Source: GCA-003244245 sp035606945 (GTDB lineage Bacteria; Actinomycetota; Actinomycetes; Mycobacteriales; Pseudonocardiaceae). Taken from it: DNA of 64,000 bases. Positions 59,586 through 64,000 of this stretch are shown piece after piece. The notes under the pieces are model-generated. The model was not told the DNA's origin. It worked only from the letters and a program-made list of their open reading frames with translations, and did not search any database. A program made the translations under genes and the position numbers. The DNA lies in contig DATNDR010000126.1 in the NCBI GenBank assembly GCA_035606945.1, positions 59,669 through 123,668 on the forward strand. Direction: 5' to 3'. Positions within the stretch are counted from its first letter, which is position 1, and each line of letters opens with the position of its first letter.

Positions 59586-60401
59586 GTGGGCGAGATCGTC
59601 GAAGTGCGCGACGTGGACGACCCCCGGCTGGCCGATTTCCGTGATCTCACGCTCGCCGACCGCCGCCCGGATCGTCCCGGCGGGCGGGGCCTGGTGATCG
59701 CCGAAGGCGTCACGGTGGTGCGCCGGCTGCTGGCATCGCCGTACCCGCCACGGGCCGTGTTCGGCGTGCCGGCGAAGATGTCCCAACTCGCCGGTGACAT
59801 CGCCGCGGTCGCCGCGCCCTGCTACGCCGGGTCGGCCGAACTGATGGCGCAGGTCGTCGGCTTCCATCTCAACCGGGGCGTGCTTGCGACCGCGGACCGC
59901 GCGCCGGTGCCGTCGGCGCCGCAGCTGATCGCCCGGTCACAACATCTCGCGGTGCTCGAGGGCATCAACGACCACGAGAACCTGGGCGCGCTGTTCCGCA
60001 ACGCGGCCGCCCTCGCGGTGGACGCGGTACTGCTCGGCCCGGGCTGCGCCGACCCGCTGTACCGGCGCAGCGTGCGGGTGTCCATGGGCCACGTGCTTCG
60101 GGTGCCGTTCGCTGCGTTGCGCCGCTGGCCCGAGGACCTCCAGGTACTGCGGGCGGCCGGATTCCGGATCGTGGCGCTGACTCCCGCGGTGGGTGCAGTG
60201 CCGCTGGACCAGGCGGGCGTGGCCACCGGCCGGGTGGCTTGGCTGCTGGGTGCTGAGGGCCCGGGACTGTCCGACGCCGCGTTGGGTACGGCGGACCTGG
60301 TCGTGCGTATCCCGATGGCACCCGGAGTAGATTCGTTCAATGTCGCCACCGCCGCTGCGATCGCCTTCGCCGGCGCGGGCCGCGTCCAGCATTGCCCCTG
60401 A
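59586..60401 (+). CDS. SpoU-type RNA 2'-O-methyltransferase
   Basis: 271 residues from GTG 59586. Motif 1 is NDHENLGALFRNAAA, motif 2 is GAEGPGLSDAALG and motif 3 is RIPMAPGVDSFNVATAAAI, the knot that binds S-adenosylmethionine. The N-terminal substrate-binding part begins VEVRDVDDPRLADFRDL. The target nucleotide is unknown. The last 62 bases overlap the next gene. Confidence 0.9.
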   Translation: MGEIVEVRDVDDPRLADFRDLTLADRRPDRPGGRGLVIAEGVTVVRRLLASPYPPRAVFGVPAKMSQLAGDIAAVAAPCYAGSAELMAQVVGFHLNRGVLATADRAPVPSAPQLIARSQHLAVLEGINDHENLGALFRNAAALAVDAVLLGPGCADPLYRRSVRVSMGHVLRVPFAALRRWPEDLQVLRAAGFRIVALTPAVGAVPLDQAGVATGRVAWLLGAEGPGLSDAALGTADLVVRIPMAPGVDSFNVATAAAIAFAGAGRVQHCP

Positions 60402-60675
60402 GGTCCCCGGTGAGCCGACGCCGTGGTCCACCGGCCTGACCGTCAGTGGCGCGGTAGCGGTGATTGTGGGGCTCGCGCTGCTGCGCTTGTCCCAGGGCCT
60501 GGCGCCCAACGGCCGAGGAGTCGTCGCCCTGGCGAACCTCGTGGTGGCCGCTGGCCTTACCCCCTCGATCTGGCTAACCCGCGCCACCCCCGTATGGCGC
60601 TGGATCGCCTACGGCGCCGCCGTCGGCATCGTGCTCACCTGGTTCGCTCTCCTCCTGTCCCTCCTCGCCCGCTAA
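60340..60675 (+). CDS. Small membrane protein, DUF2537-like
   Basis: 111 residues with three hydrophobic helices (LTVSGAVAVIVGLALLRLSQ, ANLVVAAGLTPSIWL, IAYGAAVGIVLTWFALLLSL). ATG 60340 overlaps the methylase gene by 62 bases; no later start fits the length well. The same pair order exists in mycobacteria (Rv0881-Rv0882 as recalled). A palindromic repeat begins 5 bases after the stop. Confidence 0.75.
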   Translation: MSPPPLRSPSPARAASSIAPEVPGEPTPWSTGLTVSGAVAVIVGLALLRLSQGLAPNGRGVVALANLVVAAGLTPSIWLTRATPVWRWIAYGAAVGIVLTWFALLLSLLAR

Positions 60676-60680
60676 CCAAT

Positions 60681-60745
60681 CCGCAGTCTGGATGCAGACT
60701 GCTGTTTTCAGGGCTCCAAAACAGCAGTCTGCATCCAGACTGCGG
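60681..60745. repeat. Perfect 28-base-arm palindrome, family B, copy 1
   Basis: Arms 60681-60708 and 60718-60745 are perfectly complementary, with the 9-base loop CAGGGCTCC. Each arm contains GCAGTCTGGATGCAGACTGC, which is itself an inverted repeat (7-base arms), so the DNA can form a branched cruciform. An almost identical copy lies at 61709-61773. The remaining bases up to 60821 hold the start region of the nuclease gene. Confidence 0.97.
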
Positions 60746-60821
60746 GCCGGGTCGGGGGCTGTGGATAAGTTGTGGATGGGGGATTTGGCAGATTTGGGCT
60801 AACCGGGCAGTCTCGGCGGGC

Positions 60822-61694
60822 GTGGGGAGACATCTTCGTCTGACCGATCTGGGCGGGCCGTTTCTGGGATCGGAGGCAGTGGGAGTCGGTGTGCTGACGG
60901 CAGCGCAGCTGCGTGGGCCAGGGGTCCGGCGCCTGCTCCAGGACATCTACGTGCCGGCCGGAATTCCGGACACCCACGAGCTGCGCTGCGAGGCGGCCGC
61001 GCTGGCGGTACACCCCAAGGCGGTGATCACTGGCCGATCCGCTGCGACCCTGCGTGGGGTCCGTCTCGCGCGCGCCAAGGACCCCGTCGAGTTGGTGGTT
61101 CCCGAGGCTGTCCGCGTGTTCCGGCGAGCCGGGCTCGACATCCGCCGCACCGAACTGCGCGCCGACGAGTCGCAGCCGTGGGGCCGGATCGGGCTTGCGA
61201 CACCGTTGCGGATGGGCCTGGATCTGCTGCTGGATCGAACCCTTCCCGACGCCGTGGGAGATCTCGACGCGGTGTTGCGCGCCGGTCTGGTGGACCGGGC
61301 ACAGTTGCGGCAGATGCTGGCGGCGCGCCACGGGCGGGGCATCGTCGGGGCCCGTCGAGCCGAGGAGCTCGCCGACCCGCGAGCCGAGTCGCCGCCGGAG
61401 TCCCGGATGCGGGTGTGGCTGGTGCTCGACGGCCTGCACCCGGTACCGCAGTACTGGATCGAGGACTCCCGCGGCCGGTTGGCGCGCGCTGATCTCGCGT
61501 TCCCCGAGCAGCAGGTGGCCGTGGAGTACGACGGATCGTGGCGTGAGGGCGAGCTGTGGGCGCTCAACCGGGATCGTGACCGGCTCAACCGCGTTCAAGC
61601 CGCCGGCTGGGAGGTCGTCTTCGTGACGGCCCCTGTCCTAGCCGACCCCCCACGCATGGTCGCACTCGTCCGCGCCGCCCTAGCCCGTCACTGA
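60822..61694 (+). CDS. DUF559-type (PD-(D/E)XK) endonuclease-like protein
   Basis: 290 residues from GTG 60822. The N-terminal half has an AbiEi-like winged-helix part (GVLTAAQLRGPGVRRLLQDI, ALAVHPKAVITGRSAATLRG). The C-terminal nuclease fold shows PESRMRVWLVLDGL (Glu), GRLARADLAFPEQQ (Asp) and VAVEYDG (Glu), then NRDRDRLNRVQAAGWEVVFV, the usual DUF559/Vsr-like order. Actinomycete genomes often carry several such orphan genes. It is bracketed by both copies of palindrome B and interrupts a block otherwise syntenic with mycobacteria. Confidence 0.85.
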   Translation: MGRHLRLTDLGGPFLGSEAVGVGVLTAAQLRGPGVRRLLQDIYVPAGIPDTHELRCEAAALAVHPKAVITGRSAATLRGVRLARAKDPVELVVPEAVRVFRRAGLDIRRTELRADESQPWGRIGLATPLRMGLDLLLDRTLPDAVGDLDAVLRAGLVDRAQLRQMLAARHGRGIVGARRAEELADPRAESPPESRMRVWLVLDGLHPVPQYWIEDSRGRLARADLAFPEQQVAVEYDGSWREGELWALNRDRDRLNRVQAAGWEVVFVTAPVLADPPRMVALVRAALARH

Positions 61695-63515
61695 CCCTGC
61701 CCCGTCACCCGCAGTCTGGATGCAGACTGCTGTTTTCAGGACCTCCAAACAGCAGTCTGCATCCAGACTGCGGAAATGGCCGGTTTTGATTACGGTGCCG
61801 TTGGCGAGGATCAGGACGCGGTCGGCGATCAGGACGGTGGACAGCCGGTGCGCGATGATCAGTGCGGTGCGGCCGGCCAGCACGGTGGCCAGCGCGGCCT
61901 GTACGGCCTGCTCGGCCGGGATGTCCAGCGATGAGGTGGCCTCGTCCAGAATGAGTACCGCGGGGTCGGCGAGCAGCGCTCGGGCGAACGACACCAGTTG
62001 CCGCTGCCCCGCGGACAGCCGGGCACCGCGCTTGCGCACATCGGTGTCGTAGCCATCGGGCAGTGCGGTGATGAACTCGTCGGCCCCCACCGCCCGGGCG
62101 GCCGCGATGACGTCGGACCGGGACGCCGTAGCTGACCCCAGCGCGATGTTGTCGGCCACGGAGCCGGAGAACAGGAACGACTCCTGGGTCACCATCACCA
62201 CGGACCGGCGCAGGTCGGCGTCGGCCACCGAGCGCAAATCCACGCCATCGAGCCGGACCGCGCCTGCTACCGGGTCGTAGAACCGGGCCAGCAGCTTGGC
62301 CACCGTCGACTTACCCGCCCCGGTCGCGCCGACGAGAGCGACGGTCTGACCGGCGGGGATCACCAGATCCAGCGGCGGAAGCACCTCGCGGCCGTCGCCG
62401 TAGGAGAAGCGCACCTGATCGAAGACCACTTCGCCGGGTACCGGAACCGGCAGAGGTACCGGCACAGCGGGATCGCTGACGGCGGGGCGTTCGTCGAGCA
62501 GCCCGGAGATCTTCTCCAGTGCCGCGGCCGCTGAGGCGTAGGAGTTGGCGAACATGGCCAGCTCGTCGAGCGGGTCGTAGAACCGGCGCAAGTAGAGCAC
62601 GAACGCCGTGAGCACACCCAGGGTGAGGGTGCCTTCAAGTACCCGCAACCCGCCGAGCAGCAACGTCACCGCGATCGACACCGAAGCAACCATTCGCACG
62701 CTTGAGGTGAACCGGGCGATGAGCCAGTTGGCTTCAGTCTCCGCGTCGGCGAAGGAACCATTGAGCCGCGCCATGATCGAGACGTTGCGCGGCTCCCGGC
62801 GAAAGGCCTGCACAGCGCGGATCCCGTTCATGGTCTCGACGAACTGCACGATGACCTGGGCGATCCAGCGGCGGGTGCGGCGGTAGGTGTGCTGTGAACG
62901 CCGCCGGTACCAGCAAGTCAGCGCCCCGAGCGGGATGAAGGCGGCCAGCGCCACCAGTCCCAGCGGGATGTCCAGCACCAGGAGCATCGCCCCGATGCCG
63001 GCGATCGACAGCACCGAGAACAACCCGTCCAGGCCCTCGTCGAGCAGTTCCTGCAGCGAGTCCAGGTCGCTGGTCAGCCGGGAGATCACCCGGCCCGATG
63101 TATAACGCTCGTGGAATGCCAAGGGCAGCCGTTGGATATGCGCGAACACCCGCTCGCGAAGATCGATGATCACGTCGGCCCCCATGCGGCCGGACAACCG
63201 CAGGAAGGTGTGGACGATCAGGGCATCGGCCGCGCCGGCGACCGCATAGCCGGCGATGCACCAGGCCAACGTGCCGGGCCCACCGGCCAGCGCGCCAGGA
63301 ATGCCGCGGTCGATCGCGACCGCGATCAGCAGCGGGCCGGCCAGCACGGCGAGCTGGTCGGCGATGAGCAGCACCATGGCAACGCACACGCCGGGCAGCT
63401 GTGGGCGCAGCAGCGAACCGAGTAACCGGCGCGACCGCGCGGCCAGCCGCAGCCCGGTGGCGGTGTCGATCGTGTCGAGATCCTCGGTGGCTACGCCCCG
63501 CCAATCCTCGGTCAT
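61680..63515 (-). CDS. ABC exporter, membrane and ATPase domains; C-terminus replaced by repeat
   Basis: 611 residues. Six-helix domain about 30-310, then the nucleotide-binding domain: Walker A GATGAGKST, VMVTQESFLFSGSVADNIAL, signature LSAGQRQ, Walker B VLILDEATSSLD and the H-loop IAHRLS. After GTVIKTGHF the reading frame enters palindrome B; the last 30 residues (RSLDADCCLEVLKTAVCIQT onward) are encoded by the repeat and flanking DNA, and the usual GTHxELL tail is missing. It overlaps the upstream ABC gene by 4 bases and probably forms a heterodimer with it. Confidence 0.92.
   Translation of the reverse strand: MTEDWRGVATEDLDTIDTATGLRLAARSRRLLGSLLRPQLPGVCVAMVLLIADQLAVLAGPLLIAVAIDRGIPGALAGGPGTLAWCIAGYAVAGAADALIVHTFLRLSGRMGADVIIDLRERVFAHIQRLPLAFHERYTSGRVISRLTSDLDSLQELLDEGLDGLFSVLSIAGIGAMLLVLDIPLGLVALAAFIPLGALTCWYRRRSQHTYRRTRRWIAQVIVQFVETMNGIRAVQAFRREPRNVSIMARLNGSFADAETEANWLIARFTSSVRMVASVSIAVTLLLGGLRVLEGTLTLGVLTAFVLYLRRFYDPLDELAMFANSYASAAAALEKISGLLDERPAVSDPAVPVPLPVPVPGEVVFDQVRFSYGDGREVLPPLDLVIPAGQTVALVGATGAGKSTVAKLLARFYDPVAGAVRLDGVDLRSVADADLRRSVVMVTQESFLFSGSVADNIALGSATASRSDVIAAARAVGADEFITALPDGYDTDVRKRGARLSAGQRQLVSFARALLADPAVLILDEATSSLDIPAEQAVQAALATVLAGRTALIIAHRLSTVLIADRVLILANGTVIKTGHFRSLDADCCLEVLKTAVCIQTAGDGAGSVTG
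61709..61773. repeat. Palindrome, family B, copy 2
   Basis: Arms 61709-61735 and 61747-61773 (27 bases) are perfectly complementary; the loop TCAGGACCTCC resembles that of copy 1. It lies 15 bases after the nuclease stop and wholly inside the 3' end of the convergent ABC transporter gene. Confidence 0.97.
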
Positions 63516-64000
63516 CGAGTCACCGCCACATCATCTGCAGCGGACAGCAGCCGCCGGTACTCAGGCACCTCGGCGAGCAGCTCGGAATGCGTGCCGACTG
63601 CCGCGATCCGGCCGCCGGACAGCAACGCGACCCGGTCGGCGAGCTGCACAGTGGACGGCCGGTGTGCCACCACCAGAGCGGTCACGCCACGCAGCACCGT
63701 GCGCAACGCCGCCTCGACCTCGGCCTCGGTGTGCACGTCCAGCGCCGAGAGCGGGTCGTCGAGCACCAGCACGGGCGGACGGCCCAGCACCGCGCGGGCC
63801 AGGGCGAGCCGCTGCCGCTGCCCGCCCGACAGCGACAGGCCCTGCTCGCCGATCCGCGTGGAGAGCCCCCACGGCAGCGCCGCGACGAACCCGTCGGCGC
63901 TCGCCACCCGCAGCGCCGCCCACACCTGGTCGTCGGGTGCATCGGGCTGCCCGAGCGCGACGTTCTCCCGCACGGCGGCGGAGATCAGCACCGGGTCCTC
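63512..64000 (-). CDS. ABC exporter, C-terminal ATPase part (5' end outside window)
   Basis: The frame is open to the window edge. Visible are EDPVLISAAVRENVALGQPD, the signature LSLSGGQRQRLALARA, Walker B VLVLDDPLSALD (Asp where Glu is usual, so this site is probably degenerate) and VAHRPST. The end GTHSELLAEVPEYRRLL is the normal ABC tail, in contrast to its partner. A degenerate site in one half is common in heterodimeric exporters. Confidence 0.93.
   Translation of the reverse strand, partial: EDPVLISAAVRENVALGQPDAPDDQVWAALRVASADGFVAALPWGLSTRIGEQGLSLSGGQRQRLALARAVLGRPPVLVLDDPLSALDVHTEAEVEAALRTVLRGVTALVVAHRPSTVQLADRVALLSGGRIAAVGTHSELLAEVPEYRRLLSAADDVAVTR

Overview
The window is high-GC actinomycete DNA. 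Codon use is strongly GC-biased, GTG and TTG starts are common, and many neighbouring genes overlap by one or four bases. The gene order joins two blocks that also occur in Mycobacterium (Rv numbers are recalled, not looked up): the fusA-tuf-S10-spc ribosomal block, and a block resembling Rv0861c to Rv0882 (XPB helicase and partner, Mo-cofactor genes, cold-shock protein, MFS transporter, DUF3027, DUF2530, MarR, SpoU methylase, small membrane protein). A Streptomyces/Frankia-type 'conservon', Scr1-type regulators and a sacsin-like ATPase argue for a non-mycobacterial actinomycete. I cannot name the genus. No rRNA, tRNA, CRISPR array or classical insertion sequence was recognised.

Layout. 1-14.8 kb: 3' end of fusA, tuf, a structured S10 leader, the S10 and spc ribosomal-protein genes, secY, adk and map. 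14.8-19 kb: an SDR enzyme, two small unknown genes on the minus strand, and an HTH/TPR regulator overlapping a 6PGDH-like dehydrogenase. 19.3-24 kb: a form II carbon-monoxide-dehydrogenase-like molybdenum hydroxylase (small, large and FAD subunits plus CoxG). 24.1-36.8 kb: the XPB-like helicase and its helicase-associated partner, separated by a conservon-type signalling cluster with two sensor kinases, two roadblock proteins, one DUF742 protein and one GTPase. 37-44.6 kb: an L,D-transpeptidase, a secreted protein, moaC, a mogA-moaE fusion, moaD, a Mop-type regulator and modABC. 44.8-47 kb: an acyl-CoA synthetase and a cold-shock protein. 47.1-50.8 kb: two divergent three-gene units, one with a PIMT-like methyltransferase coupled to a hidden 43-residue Asp-rich peptide gene, the other with a 63-residue protein, a DUF6879 protein and an Scr1-type XRE regulator. 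51-64 kb: an MFS transporter, glutaminyl cyclotransferase, DUF3027, a sacsin-like ATPase, DUF2530, MarR, a glutamate-cysteine ligase family enzyme, a SpoU methylase, a membrane protein, a DUF559-type nuclease gene and a pair of ABC exporters.

Connections. The molybdenum hydroxylase near 20 kb needs the molybdopterin and molybdate-uptake genes found at 39-44.6 kb. The ribosomal block is tightly coupled by overlaps, but a palindromic repeat lies between rplO and secY.

The most unusual content is not classical genes. At least four families of palindromic intergenic repeats occur. One family brackets the DUF559-type nuclease gene on both sides, and one of those copies now encodes the C-terminus of the neighbouring ABC transporter, which points to a mobile nuclease/repeat unit. 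An IdeR/DtxR-like iron box sits on a good promoter in a convergent gap with no protein gene, which suggests an iron-regulated small RNA. The Asp-rich peptide gene overlapping a PIMT-like methyltransferase is a candidate undescribed peptide-modification system.
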